Origin: Cacajao melanocephalus
Taxonomy: Eukaryota; Chordata; Mammalia; Primates; Pitheciidae
Direction of reading: 5' to 3'
NCBI GenBank assembly: GCA_963573385.1
Contig: CAUYLG010009089.1
Coordinates: 62,001 to 126,000, forward strand
DNA: 64,000 nt
A program made the position numbers and the translations under genes. The notes below the pieces were generated by a model. That model was not told the DNA's origin and did not search any database. It was given only the letters and a program-made list of their open reading frames with translations. Below, piece after piece: positions 48,130-61,784 of this stretch; the first letter of the stretch is position 1, and every line of letters starts with the position of its first letter.

Positions 48130-48292
48130 AAAATGTCAGAGCTGAAAAGACCTGAGAGGTAAACCAACCCAAGACTCTAATTTTATAGATAAAAAGAGGC
48201 TCAGAGATGTGAGGTGATGTATCCAGTCACATATACAATAAGTGAAGTGCCAGGCCCTTATCTTCTGACTCCTGAAGCTGTTTTTGTTAGTG
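48130..48292 (-). mobile_element. MIR-family SINE (MIRb/MIR3-like)
   Basis: 'ttttatagataaaaagaggc', 'tcagagatgtgaggtgatgt' and 'acaataagtgaagtgccagg' follow the antisense MIR core; the upstream 'gagctgaaaagacctgagag' is the extended left part seen in some ancient SINE copies. Confidence 0.7.
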
Positions 48293-50315
48293 GTTCTCAC
48301 TATTTCTTCTCCATCTCTGCCACTAAAGACCAACTCAAAGGGGGTTTCTCCATAGGTCACTCAAATTCCTTGGATTTCTTCAAAGCTATTTTTAACTCTG
48401 AGATTTAACAATAGGAACTTTTCTAAATACATGATATAAAACCTATATGCTGAAGCACAGTATATCCATTTTGAAAAGTCACGTTCTGGAATATTTCACA
48501 GCATGTGAAAATGCTTATGATTTATTGTTTTAAAAGCAGAGTACAAAAAGTAGGTACATTAAGACGCAAATATTTATAAATGTAAAGAGGGTGTATGGAA
48601 GAATATATACCAAAATATTAATGACCATTAACTCTAGGTGCTAATATTGCAGGTAAATTGGTCTCATTTATAGTTTTCTGATTTCCACCTATTCTTCAAA
48701 AATATGTATTACTTTTGTAACCATAAAAGAAAAAAGATACATGGATAGCAAAGAAACATTTTAGCAAGTAAATATTCTGAGCTGGCTTTTTCCATACCAT
48801 TGCTTTTGGCTTTATCCCTTTATCACTGGCTTTTCTATAACCCTAAATTTTCCTCCCTGACTCCCATTATCACTATGTTCTCAAACGCAAATTCCCATTA
48901 TCACTGTGTTCCCAAATGCAAATGCTCATACTGATCTCAGCTCACCTGCTCACTAAACCTGTGATCTCAAAGGGGCCTAATGCTCCTTTTTGTACTCTTA
49001 TAATTTGGCTGTGATAGAAAATGCCAGTGGAAATGTCCTGTAATCAACTGAAACTATAAGTGACAGGCTTGAGCTGGAGATGAGGTAGAAAGTCATTTAC
49101 TTACTGAGATAGAAAAGGCTGGAGAACCAAAGCCAAGGAATCCTTAAAGGGCAGGGACTAGAACAAAATTTCAAGGCTGGATTGTAGGGAGAGAGTCTCC
49201 ATTAGGGGTTGGAATGAAGAATACAGTCAGAAAACAGGGAGAAAAACAATAGCAAAAAGTGACGTCATGGAAACCAACAAGAAAGATCTAGAGTACTAAA
49301 TGTTGCTATGATATATCTAGCAGCAGGATCAGAACAATTAAAGAATAAGTTGAAAACATTTAAAAGGATTCATAGGGAAAATATTATGTTGATTCTTTAA
49401 GAACAATTCCGGGAAAAGGACACACTAAAAACATTTTGATATGTTGTCTTTTATGATTGAAAGTAAGGAAAACCATCCTAAGCAAAATACCTGGTTTCAG
49501 AGGACGGATAAAATCCAGGGACAGAATTTTTGAGTGATGGATGCTCACTAAGAAAGCCTTATGACAGGAAAACCAGGAAGCATTAGGCTCAAAGAGACAT
49601 TTGGATCAGGTACTTTCACACGTGAGCACCCAGAAAACATAATATTTTTACTGGAATAAAGAGATGAGACACTAAACTCTGCCAAGTACCCTTGAAGGTA
49701 AGGGGATCAAATGATCCACATGTCCACTGCCCGTTGTAAGAACCTGGGTGCATACCACACCCTTGACAGTAACTCTGAAGTTGAGAATATAAAGAGATAT
49801 ATCATTTACATTGCATTACATTGCAATGCCTTGCAGGGACCTAAGTCCTATGCTACGGACATCACAAGGGATTATAGAACCACTTAAAACAAAAGCCTAA
49901 TTTTGTCTAGAGTAGATCGGGAATGATTGTCAAGGAAATAACATCTAACTTAAAAACCAATGGGTTTGTCAACAGAATAAAGAATAAAGATAATAGCACT
50001 CCAAGAAAACCAGAGAAAGAGAAGAACAAAATGATTAATTCCGAGGAAGGTATGCTGTTTTCTGGGCCCCGTTATCCAGCTGGCAGGCGGGAACCAGAGA
50101 CTCTGAGGTCAGGTCCCACGTGTACACCTCCTGGGACCATCCCTGGCTGGTGCCACAGGCATGTCAGCTTACACTCAGCTCTTGGGATGATCCAATTTCA
50201 TGATTAGGAATGGTTTATTCCCAACACAGGAGGCTATAAAATATAAAACTTGTGGATGCCAGGTGTGTGCACAACCATCGAGAGTGAAAAAAGGTGAAAT
50301 AAAACATACCCAAGA
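48293..50315. other. Unassigned DNA upstream of the LIPT1 retrocopy
   Basis: About 2 kb. A 31 bp tandem duplication lies at 48,863-48,924. A short GC-richer block at about 50,060-50,170 may be the copied 5' leader of the retrocopy or unrelated DNA; I cannot decide. The frame 49,923-50,207 has no recognised similarity. Confidence 0.45.
48863..48924. repeat. 31 bp tandem duplication
   Basis: CCCATTATCACTATGTTCTC... (48,863-48,893) is followed directly by CCCATTATCACTGTGTTCCC... (48,894-48,924). The copies differ at about four positions. Confidence 0.93.
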
Positions 50316-51495
50316 CTGTTGATCCACTACCAATGGAGAATGGCTTTCAGTTATTTAGTAACCTCTCAAGATTCCAGCAGCTGGCTTTAAAAGCATAGTA
50401 AAAAATGGTCTCATTTCACAGTTAATTTCCAATGATGTTTACCAAAATCTGGCCATAGAAGACTGGATCCATGCCTGTATAAATCTAAAAGACAAGCCAG
50501 TTTTTTCCTTTCGGAGAAATTCTGCTGCTGTTGTAATTGATAGGCATCAGAATCCTTGGCAGGAGTGTAACCGGAACCTGATGAGGGAAGGTAGAAAACT
50601 GGCCTGGAGAAGTGGGGGAGGAGAAGCCTACTATGATATGGGTAATCTCAAGTTGACTTTCCTTATAGCCCCAAACAAATACGATACAATGGAAAATCTG
50701 AAGTTAGTTGTGAGAGCTTTGAATGGTGTCCAACCCAAATGGAATGTTCAGGCTACCAAAATATTTAACCTTTTACTTGACAAACACTTTAAAATCTCAG
50801 AAACAGCTGCTAAGATTGGCTAGATGACTGTTTATCACTTTATTGCACCTTATTACCTAGCATTAATAGGACTTTTCTTGTCTTCTTTGCTAAAGAGCCC
50901 TTATCAAGTGGTTGGAGCAATATAACTACTAAGATACCTTACTTAGCTAAAAACCTTTTGGAAAAGGATCTCATTCTGACCTACAAGTACTGCTGAATGC
51001 TATTGTTGCAGAACATTCTGCTTATCAGCAAATTGATAATCACATTAAATTAATAAACCCAACAGATGAGACACTGTTTCCTGAAATTAATAGCAAAGTC
51101 ACAGAATGACAGGCTTTGGAGTCAATATATGGAAAAGTTCCAAAATTTAGTATGGACACTTACTTTCATGTGTTATATGAACAGTCATGCTTGGAAAATT
51201 AAAGTATTCATAGATACAAAAAATGAGAGAATTAAAATCCATAATACTGAAGCATCTAATCTTTACTTGTCACTGGAAATGTACAACAAATTAAATTCAA
51301 GTCTTATTGCCAGTAAGTTTTACCCAGTTGAAACTACTGTGCCAAGAAATATATTGCTTAGAATACATCGAGAAGACCATGTACTACAGATGAAATGGAA
51401 TATTCCCTGTGAATAAGGGGAGCCCGGGATTCCAAGTAAATTTCTTAATGCTGACAGTTTCAATGAGAAAATAAAATTTTTAAATTAAAAAAAAA
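50316..51495 (+). pseudogene. LIPT1: Broken retrocopy of lipoyltransferase 1
   Basis: The parent gene encodes a mitochondrial enzyme that transfers lipoyl groups to the E2 subunits of 2-oxoacid dehydrogenases and to glycine-cleavage protein H. Here the reading frame from 50,371 to a TAG at 50,821-50,823 (150 residues) shows lipoate-ligase-family landmarks: [24 protein letters not shown] and the substrate-site motif SGGG (50,611-50,622) followed by DMGN. The parent-type residues within that motif are altered ([12 protein letters not shown]). The parental ATG position reads CTG (50,316-50,318), a 1 nt loss lies near 50,365-50,372, a TGA lies at 51,107-51,109, and a 1 nt gain near 51,190 restores the C-terminal frame to a stop after 51,416. 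An AATAAA (51,470-51,475) and a nine-base A run (51,487-51,495) close it. Recognition rests on remembered LIPT1 protein sequence. The AATAAA and A tail indicate retroposition; clear target-site duplications were not found. Not translatable into a functional enzyme. Confidence 0.9.
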
Positions 51496-51968
51496 TTCAC
51501 CTTGAGGGACTGAAATAAATTTAATGAGACTGACTGGATTACAGATGTGTGTGTTTCTGTGCCCAATAGTTGGCAAGGCAGTGTCGGGCATGAGCTGTCT
51601 CAAGAACCACGTATCTATTTCTATGGGAATGCAATGCTAAGCTGAGGACATTCCCATTTTGAGACCATAGGCCACAAGATAAGCTTAGTTTCTTACATCA
51701 AAGATGTCATAACCAAGTATATATTTTAGTTTTTGCTGTTGTTGTTTGGGTGTTTTTTGTTTTGTTTGCTTGTTTGTTGCAAGGGGTTGGCTTTTATTTT
51801 TTTTAATATGGGCATTGGGAGCAATTTACATAGAAAATACACATAACACTAAGAAATACCTGAAGGAGCAATGCCTGCCCTTTCCTTTGACAGCTTTCTT
51901 CTGGTTTCAAAAATGGCATCATCTAGTTGGAACTAATGGATATTTTAAATGCTTCTAATGTCTATATA

Positions 51969-52018
<50 letters not shown>

Positions 52019-52831
52019 CAAAATAAATAGACATTGAATTTAACAAGGAACCAGAAGACACCACTCAGTTAGTGGTCAAATGGAGAAGTAATCCCAGCTT
52101 TTCAGCTCCCTGGTGCTTTTGTTCTTTTCCCAAGTGTCCTCTCTTGTTTTCTCACAGCTCCCCAGAGAGTCATCTCTATGTTATTCCCACTGACAGGAGA
52201 GTTTCCAAGTTGACTCAATGCTGCCAAGTCCCAGATTTCATCAGAGAGCTTGTAGCCCATACTTCTGTATTGACTAGCATTATTCAATCAAAATAATTAA
52301 AATAAAACAAGATAGTATTTGCTCCATCAGGTTGAAAGGTAAAGTACATAGTGGCTTTAGAAGAGAGGGAAAAAGAATTTCTAATAGACTTATACTTGAA
52401 AAGAGTCTAGAAATAATTCCAGATATTTTCTGCTAGTTTGATTACATTTGAGGAGAGAAAAGAGATGAGTCACTTCAGAATATGATGTTTACTTAATTCA
52501 ATGCAGTAGTGGAAAACAGTTGTTCTATCAGACCAAACTGGAATGTACTAGGTTCACCACACCATAGACTAAGCCATGGCATATGCAAACGTGTGACTGG
52601 GAGCCTTCTTTTGGAATCAGAGACCCTTTAGCCAAAGTATTTTCTGTAGCAAAGCAACCTGATCTTTACTGGAATGTGTGAAAACTTTAGTGATGGTCTC
52701 TCTCCATGACAACATGCCTCCCTCGAGTTATGGTCCCTCCATGCACCAATGAACCTGATTAGAGACTGGAACTGGATGTGAGGTTATCTTATTCCTTCGT
52801 AATTATCTTGACTGAATTCCTTTTAGAGAAA
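51496..52831. other. Unassigned DNA with TA microsatellite
   Basis: About 1.3 kb with no gene recognised. The T-rich frame 51,746-51,958 is accidental. The TA tract at 51,963-52,016 is listed separately. Confidence 0.45.
51963..52016. repeat. (TA)n microsatellite, about 54 bp
   Basis: Nearly pure TA with one TGTG interruption near 51,973-51,976; about 20 uninterrupted TA units follow. Confidence 0.95.
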
Positions 52832-53204
52832 CAGGCTGATATGGTTTGGCTGTGTTCCCACTCAAATCCCATCTTGAATCCAATAATCCTCACATGTCAT
52901 GGGAGGGATCCATGTAATCATGGAAACTGTTACCCCCATGCTGCTGTTCTAGTAATAGTGAGTGGGTTCCCAGAAGATCTGATGGTCTTATACGGGGCTT
53001 TTCCCCCTTTGCTTGGCTCATCTCCTTCCTGCCGCCATGTGAAGAAGGATGTGTTTGCTTCCCCTTCTGATATGATTGTCAGTTTCCTGAGGCCTCCCCA
53101 GCCCTGTAGAACTGTGAGTCAATTAAATCTCTTTTTTTATTTTATAAATTATCCAGTCATGGGTATTTCTTCATAGCAGCATGAAAATAAACTAATACAC
53201 AGGC
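52832..53204 (+). mobile_element. Solo THE1-type (ERVL-MaLR) LTR with perfect target-site duplication
   Basis: LTR 52,837-53,199 (363 bp), starting TGATATGGTTTGGCTGTG and ending ACTAATACA. Landmarks are 'aatcccatcttgaatcca', 'agatctgatggtcttatacg', 'tcctgaggcctccccagccc' and 'ataaattatccagtcatggg'. CAGGC is present at 52,832-52,836 and 53,200-53,204, an exact 5 bp target-site duplication. The 132-codon plus frame 52,778-53,176 is a chance frame through the LTR. The same family as the LTR at 13,810-14,174. Confidence 0.96.
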
Positions 53205-56200
53205 ATTTCTGTGGAGGCATCAATTCCTTTACAAAGAAGAGACTGCATTCAGAATGTCAGTCAATGGATGATATTTAGACATTTAATTTCGTTTATTCCT
53301 GGGATTTATTCTGATAAAGTAATTCAAAATTTAATACAAATTGTATGAGTTTTGCTTCAGTATCTGTTTTCCACTGAAAGGACTTCTTTTTAGTTATCAT
53401 ATCCATTCAGTGATGCTGTTATCAAAATCCCTACACGGATACATAATCAAATGCAAATAAGCCCAAGAAATGTCTATTTTGCTCTTGAATTATAGCATTC
53501 TCTATGCAAATCAGAGTTTTTAAACTTGCACAGAGATTTCTGTGTTCAATGCCAGCACCATAAAAAACAATTTAATATGGCCTAGGCTTCAAGGTTTATT
53601 GCTTTTCATCTTTTTCTTTCCACAGAGCAGGAACAATGCCAGTTCATGGATCTCTCCAATATGCTATGTATGTTTTTCTGACTGATGTTAGAAGTGTCTC
53701 TGACTGATTTTTGAAGTTCAGGGCACATCAGCACAAGCTAATATGATATTTATAAAGATGATCACTGAGAGTTCCAAAGTCATCTGAAAAAGGACATTAG
53801 ATGACATGTTTTCAAAGGCTTCTCAGCATTAATCAAACATGGAAAGGTCCAATGATGTAAATTAATCTTAAAAAACTAGCTTGTGAAACACATAAACCTG
53901 ATATAATACATGAAATAAATGTCAATATTTCCTGAAATATTATTCCTGATGTAATTTGTAATCAGTTTGGAGAAATGGACCAATTTTGATCTCTCAAGCA
54001 ATTCTGAGTTATATTAGGTAAAGCCTTTGCATAACTAAAGCCATCATGATAATCATTTGGAAAAGTCATAAGAAAATTTAAAACAAATGACAGCTTGTTC
54101 TTGAACTTGCAATTACATAGGGTGTTTGTATTATATTTGTAATAAATACAACCACCACTCTCATTTATCTGTAAAATGTGCATGAGCTGAAATCACTTCT
54201 CCAATTGTCTATCTACCCTCAATTTATTCAAATACAATCAGTAAGTACTAGGTACAAGTTCTTAGTGCTACAACGGGTTCAAGAGACAAATGGGACATAT
54301 TCTGTCATCAAGAAGTTTAAAGTCTTACTGGGGAAAGTGTTACCAAGGGGAGAAGCTGGGGATGTGTGTACAGAACTCACTGTACTGTATTTACAACTTT
54401 CATGTAAACCCCAAATTATTTTTAAAAATATTGTTACAAAAATCTTATTGATGAATTAAAATATATCTATTTGTAATCACAAAGCAATAAGGCATAAAGA
54501 CAGCTGAGGAAGATGAACAGCAGGCATTTCTAATTATTTGTCAATCAATAATTCTGATGGTGAATACGGGCGGTCTTGGGATAAGACATCCAGTTAACCA
54601 TAAGGTTGATCTGGCAAATCACTGCCTCAGTGTGAGGCCACCAATTTTCAATCGGGTGTCATTATGTAATGAGACCCTGAAAGCAAACTTATTTTACAAA
54701 TGCCACAAAATATCATAGAAGTTTTGTAGAAATTCCTGACATTTTTTTAAAAGGTGACTCCTTTTTGTTCCACCCAAGCACAGAAACAAACCAAAAGCAA
54801 TCAAACTGAATTTTGAAAGACATGGGCCTTTTAATACCTGCAATAAGCCAAAATAAATGCCAAAAGCCTTGAAAAATACTAAGAACTGAAATCTGAGTCA
54901 TAAAATCTTACTTCTAAGAATGTGGGACAAGTACTGATAGATCAGAAAGAAGTCAATTTTCCAGAAAACAAAGGATATAACACATTTATAAACAAAGCTT
55001 TTTAAACTGTAATCCCCAGTGCAGCTATTTTAATTGGCATGGTCCTCTAAATTTGTTTTAGAGAAAACAAAACAAAAGGAAGTAGTGATTTTCATGAATA
55101 ATGAGGATCTCATATATGACCTCAGTTGTGATGATCGCTCTCTGAATCATAAACTGGTCTAAACTAAATATAATGCTTCATGTATAGTGTATATGTTCAA
55201 GTATGAATAAATCTGAGGCACTGTCAGTAAGTTCTACTTTCAGATAAATGTGTCTCATAATCAAAAGACATGAATGCATTGCACTTACTGTACAGATGTG
55301 GGAAATAAGATAAAAAACAAAAGTAAACAGAGTGTAGAACTATGAGCACATCTCTGGACTCCTAGTTAGTGAGCAATAAAGGACGAATCAAGCCTGGGTA
55401 AGTAACAGAGGTGAGTCCCACCATGCTCTGACACTGTCCAACAGGTGGTGACATTCAAGGACTGTGACTCCATCTCTTTGTCAGACGATGTTCAGCAAAC
55501 TCTTTATATCAACTGCCAAACAGTTCATCCCTGTGAGAGCTCACTCTGAAGAGGGAGGAGCTGTAAAAATCTCTCTGATTTTATCAAAATAATGGCAGGG
55601 GGTTATTAACTTTTCACTCTACATTGCCACTTTTAAAGGATGTGGTTCTCCTGGGGATGTATTTAAGTTAATGTAATAATGAGAAAGCGATAATGAGTTT
55701 CTACAGCACCAAGGCATTTTTGTTATTTGTTGGAATAAAGTGGAGTAGATGAAGAACAAAGAAATCAGGGAATGGGTGTATAACACAACAAGCTTTAGAT
55801 TGCACTGTGAATCAAGGCAGGGATGAGACCAGGCTACAGGTAAGAATCAATCATCCTATTTCACTGCATCCCTATTTGTAATTCAGGTAGAAATTACCAT
55901 CCTCTAGAGATCCTCTAATTCTATCTTATTAGACAACACTATAATGATCACCAAGAGAAAAATAAAGGAAAATCAGATTACCAACTGCCTCCTAGTTGGT
56001 GTGTATCTATTAAGTATGCATGGGCTGCTGGAGACTGGCACAAATCTTTATTACCTGAAAGCAATGGAATGATTTTCCGAATATCTGCCTTGAAAACATA
56101 TTGATCCATAGCTACTGAATTTCTTATTATTTCCCCTGTGAGGAAGGACCCCTCCAAATCACTCTACCTTATTAAAATCATTTCTGTTGACTGTTCATTT

Positions 56201-57039
56201 GATGAACAGACCTCAGTACTGTATAGTGTTATTCTGCACTTCCTAAGGCATCTTTGTATTTTGGGTTCTATAAGTCTTCCCATTAAACTATGATATTATA
56301 GGTCAGGCACTAAAAAGATCTGGCATCTTACACTGGGAAAGTACAATGATACTGATGTTCAGTCATGTAATGTGATATAATCCCATTGCCTTTAGGTCAC
56401 ACATTTGGATAACTGACAGTCTTTAAATAACAAGATGGTTGGTTTATTTCTCAGTTCTGTCCATGTGTTTTTTGATTGCTCTCTTGAACAACAAAAGTAT
56501 GAATATGGATGTAAATGTTCATATTTTCTAGGATGTGAGCAGCTGTTCTCTTGAACTTCTTACAGTTACTACTCTATTTAATATAAATCAAACATTTTCA
56601 GTGGGGACTTTAAAAACAATTTCAGTGGAGACTTAAAGTGAAACTGATGTGTGATCACAACACAACTTAATTGTTGGGTGGAAAGATTGGAAAGTGTCAT
56701 TTGTTAGTTCTAGGACCTAATTTTACCAACTCTAAATCTGTATTGTAACATTAATAAAGATCAAATATATCCATTCTGATTTACAGAAGACTATTAAAAA
56801 TGTAGGTCAACTTGCATATTTGTTGGTTATGGGGGAAAATATTAAAAACATTTTCTCCCTTAATATAAAAGTCATATATGTCCTTTGAAGAAAACAAATG
56901 GAGAGTACAGATTTTAAAATTAGGGAAAAAGTCATATATTTTACATTTTTAACACCTTGTATACTCATTCAGACTTTACCATGTATATTTGCTCTTGTGT
57001 ATATTGTGTGTGTCCATAAGATCATACTTGAAATCACAT
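53205..57039. other. Unassigned DNA, about 3.8 kb, no repeat recognised
   Basis: One of the longest stretches in the window where I recognise neither interspersed repeat nor gene. AT-rich. The open frames (for example 53,962-54,183 minus and 54,178-54,459 plus) lack similarity. It may contain unique, possibly conserved noncoding sequence, which only comparison with other mammals could show. Confidence 0.45.
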
Positions 57040-57495
57040 TTTGTAACACATTTTTATTTAGTAATATATTACAAGCATCTTTCCATGTAAAAAGTTTAGA
57101 TGGATGAATGGATGGATAAATAGATAATAGATATTTACAATATAATATTTGATGGCTAAATAGTATTTCACTCTATTGGCAAACTTTCCAGTCAATCTCT
57201 TATTGTTGATTGGTTGGAATTTGTTTTTAACCAGTTTGATGTGCATGACTTTGTGGTTTCACTGTGCATTGTAATCAACATACTTGTATTGATATCTATA
57301 CACATATTCTAAATTATTTTACAATGTTATTTTAGAAATAAAAAGTTTAGTCAAAATATATGTTCTTCTGAATATTTTTATGAGGATTAACAAATTGTCT
57401 GTCAAAAACTCTACACCGATTTAAATATCTATCATGATGATATAAGGTTGAAAATTTCTGGACACCTTTACAATTACTGGTCATTATCTTTGGAG
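57040..57495 (-). mobile_element. Antisense ancient L1M fragment
   Basis: The plan recalls antisense L1MC/ME: 'caagcatctttccatgtaaa', 'gatggctaaatagtatttca', 'gattggttggaatttgtttt', 'acaaattgtctgtcaaaaac' and 'ggacacctttacaattactg'. These correspond to the blocks ggctgcatagtattcca, ggttgtttccaatttttt and ccaaattgccctccaaaaa. Heavily decayed; a GATGGATGAATGGATGGATA stretch near 57,099-57,118 is a small tetranucleotide repeat inside it. Confidence 0.5.
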
Positions 57496-58484
57496 AAAAA
57501 CTAGTTATTCCTTGTTTTAACATTTCAATGTGTTAATAATTTTAATAAGAGATCCAGCTCATTTATAACTAGGCAAACTACAGACTGGTTACCAGATTTC
57601 CAAAGGAAATAATCTAAAGAAGTAAAAGTACTCTCTCTTCTCTTTTCTTCTCTTTCCCCAACATATATGTTTTTAGAAATATAGAGGTTATTAGTTAAGC
57701 CTTCCAAAGCCATACAGAGATGATATGAAGGATCCTGATATTTTTCAAATATTCATAGAAACCCTGCCAAGGTTGACTATAAAATTTGATGATCTCAAAG
57801 TTCCTCAAATGTTGAATGATGAAAATAATATACTTAGAGAGAAACAGAGGAAAGACTCAAGTCCTTCTAAAAGTAAGCAACAGTAGAGCGGAGAAAATGA
57901 AGATGGTGCTGCTGCTACCTCTGGGCCCTATTTAGTTATTTTCACACTTCAAATGAGCCATTCTCTTTTTACTAGGTGCATGGTTGAAATGGCATAACTC
58001 TTCACTTTAGTTTAGAAACAGAACATTCTCTCACAGTGGGTCTTATATTATATAACAGGTTTGAAACAGAAAATAAAATTGATGTGAAACCATCAACCCA
58101 AACAGTTAAAATGGCACATACGACACCAGTGCATAAAGGCTGGGGTGTTTCTATGGAGAGAGGAAGCAGCCTCCAGCACAACATTAGCCTGGTTTGGTCC
58201 ACATTTTAGAGCACTGAGATGTGATTATCCCACCAAGATGACACAACTAATAACACAACTAATTAGCTTTGCCCAGAGTCTAATTCCTGGTCTTTTGTGT
58301 AACCACTGAGGAAAAAAAAAAAGGAAGTGTTTATTTTTAATAAAGACAATGTTATATGCTTTTCTTCATTTGCACAATAATTAAACACTTCTTAAGTTTA
58401 ATAAATTCTTAAAACAACTCCTTAGCTTGTTGATTTTAAACTTGATCATGGGGAGTGATCATAGCTGAGTTTCTAGAAAAATCT
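57496..58484. other. Unassigned DNA
   Basis: About 1 kb. A pyrimidine-rich tract lies near 57,630-57,660. No gene recognised. Confidence 0.45.
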
Positions 58485-58680
58485 AGGTTTTAAAGTGGAG
58501 GAGACTTAAGTCCAAAACATAGCTTTGTCATTTACCAGCTATAATACTAGGATATGTTAACTTTTCTCAATTTCAGCTTCCTCTTCTGTGAAATAAAGAT
58601 GAGTACAATGCTTTCCTGACCAGATTACTGTATTTTAGATAATGCATACAGCAAATGGCAGAATGGTGAAAGATAAGAAA
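58485..58680 (+). mobile_element. MIR SINE
   Basis: Sense MIR: 'agctttgtcatttaccagct', 'ataatactaggatatgttaa', 'cttttctcaatttcagcttc', 'ctcttctgtgaaataaagat', then 'gataatgcatacagcaaatg'. Confidence 0.75.
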
Positions 58681-60946
<2,266 letters not shown>

Positions 60947-61061
60947 CTACATATAGTATTTCCTACTCAGGTATGCTAAAATTTATTTTAAAATTTTAAT
61001 CAATCATAAGCTTTTCTGCGAAAACTGTTAGAATGTTAAAAATACAGACATTTTAAGAAAC

Positions 61062-61411
61062 ATTATATTTTTTCTAAGGATTATCTTCTTGGAAGAAAAC
61101 ACTGTCAAATGGTATTTTAGGTTTCTGTCACAAATTTTGAGGTGCTCACAAACGATTTGCTGTCTTGCTATGGAGCTATTTAAAATGTTCCCCACTGAGA
61201 TATGAATTTATAAATAAACAGATTCATGTATTATAGTTTTTCTAAGGATTATCTTCTTGGAAGAAAACACTGTCAAATGGTATTTTAGGTTTCTGTCACA
61301 AATTTTGAGGTGCTCAAATTTTGAAGTGCTCACAAACGATTTGCTGTCTTGCTATGGAGCTATTTAAAATGTTCCCCACTGAGACATGAATTTATAAATA
61401 AACAGATTCAT
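61062..61411. repeat. Near-identical 168 bp tandem duplication
   Basis: Unit 1 (61,062-61,229) and unit 2 (61,230-61,411) share 'ctaaggattatcttcttgga', 'tgtcaaatggtattttaggt', 'cacaaacgatttgctgtctt' and 'tttataaataaacagattca'. Over about 154 aligned bases I see one substitution (GAGATATG in unit 1, GAGACATG in unit 2). The only other difference is a 16 bp extra copy inside unit 2. The period is 168, rising to 184 after the extra copy. No known repeat family recognised in the unit. Confidence 0.97.
61301..61332. repeat. 16 bp tandem repeat inside unit 2
   Basis: AATTTTGAGGTGCTCA (61,301-61,316) is followed by AATTTTGAAGTGCTCA (61,317-61,332); unit 1 has only one copy. Confidence 0.96.
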
Positions 61412-61589
61412 AAACCCAAAGGAACTGTGTAATTCTTGAATAATAGAATCCACTGGCTGCACAATTTGACAACTTAAACACAATGAGTGATTTCCTAGGC
61501 TTAATCAGCCTTCCTCCCAATCTCAGAAGTGCAAGGTTGCCTGGAAGTGTTTATTTTTCATGTCTGTTTGTTTCACAGTCCCCTATTAC

Positions 61590-61747
61590 CTACTAGGCTC
61601 GGTCATATATGATATTTTATTTCATTGTTAGGACAATTGTGTCAAATAAGCATTTTAGCCTTATTTTAAAACTGAGGATACCTTAGGATGGAGAGATATC
61701 AGGACTTGCTTAGAGTCTAACAGCATATAAGAAGTATAATCAGGTTT
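61590..61747 (-). mobile_element. MIR SINE
   Basis: Antisense MIR: 'gatattttatttcattgtta', 'tagccttattttaaaactga', 'tcaggacttgcttagagtct', 'aacagcatataagaagtata'. Diverged. Confidence 0.6.
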
Positions 61748-61784
61748 AGAGAAGAGGTATTCCTATAGAAAGAGCACAAAGGAA

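Noticed and set aside
50581..50823. LIPT1-like frame as a functional short protein
   Set aside because: It begins at an internal Met, covers less than a quarter of the enzyme, ends at a premature stop and has altered active-site-motif residues. Treated as part of a pseudogene.
52778..53176. 132-codon plus-strand open frame
   Set aside because: It runs mostly through a THE1-type LTR, which does not encode a protein in this region.
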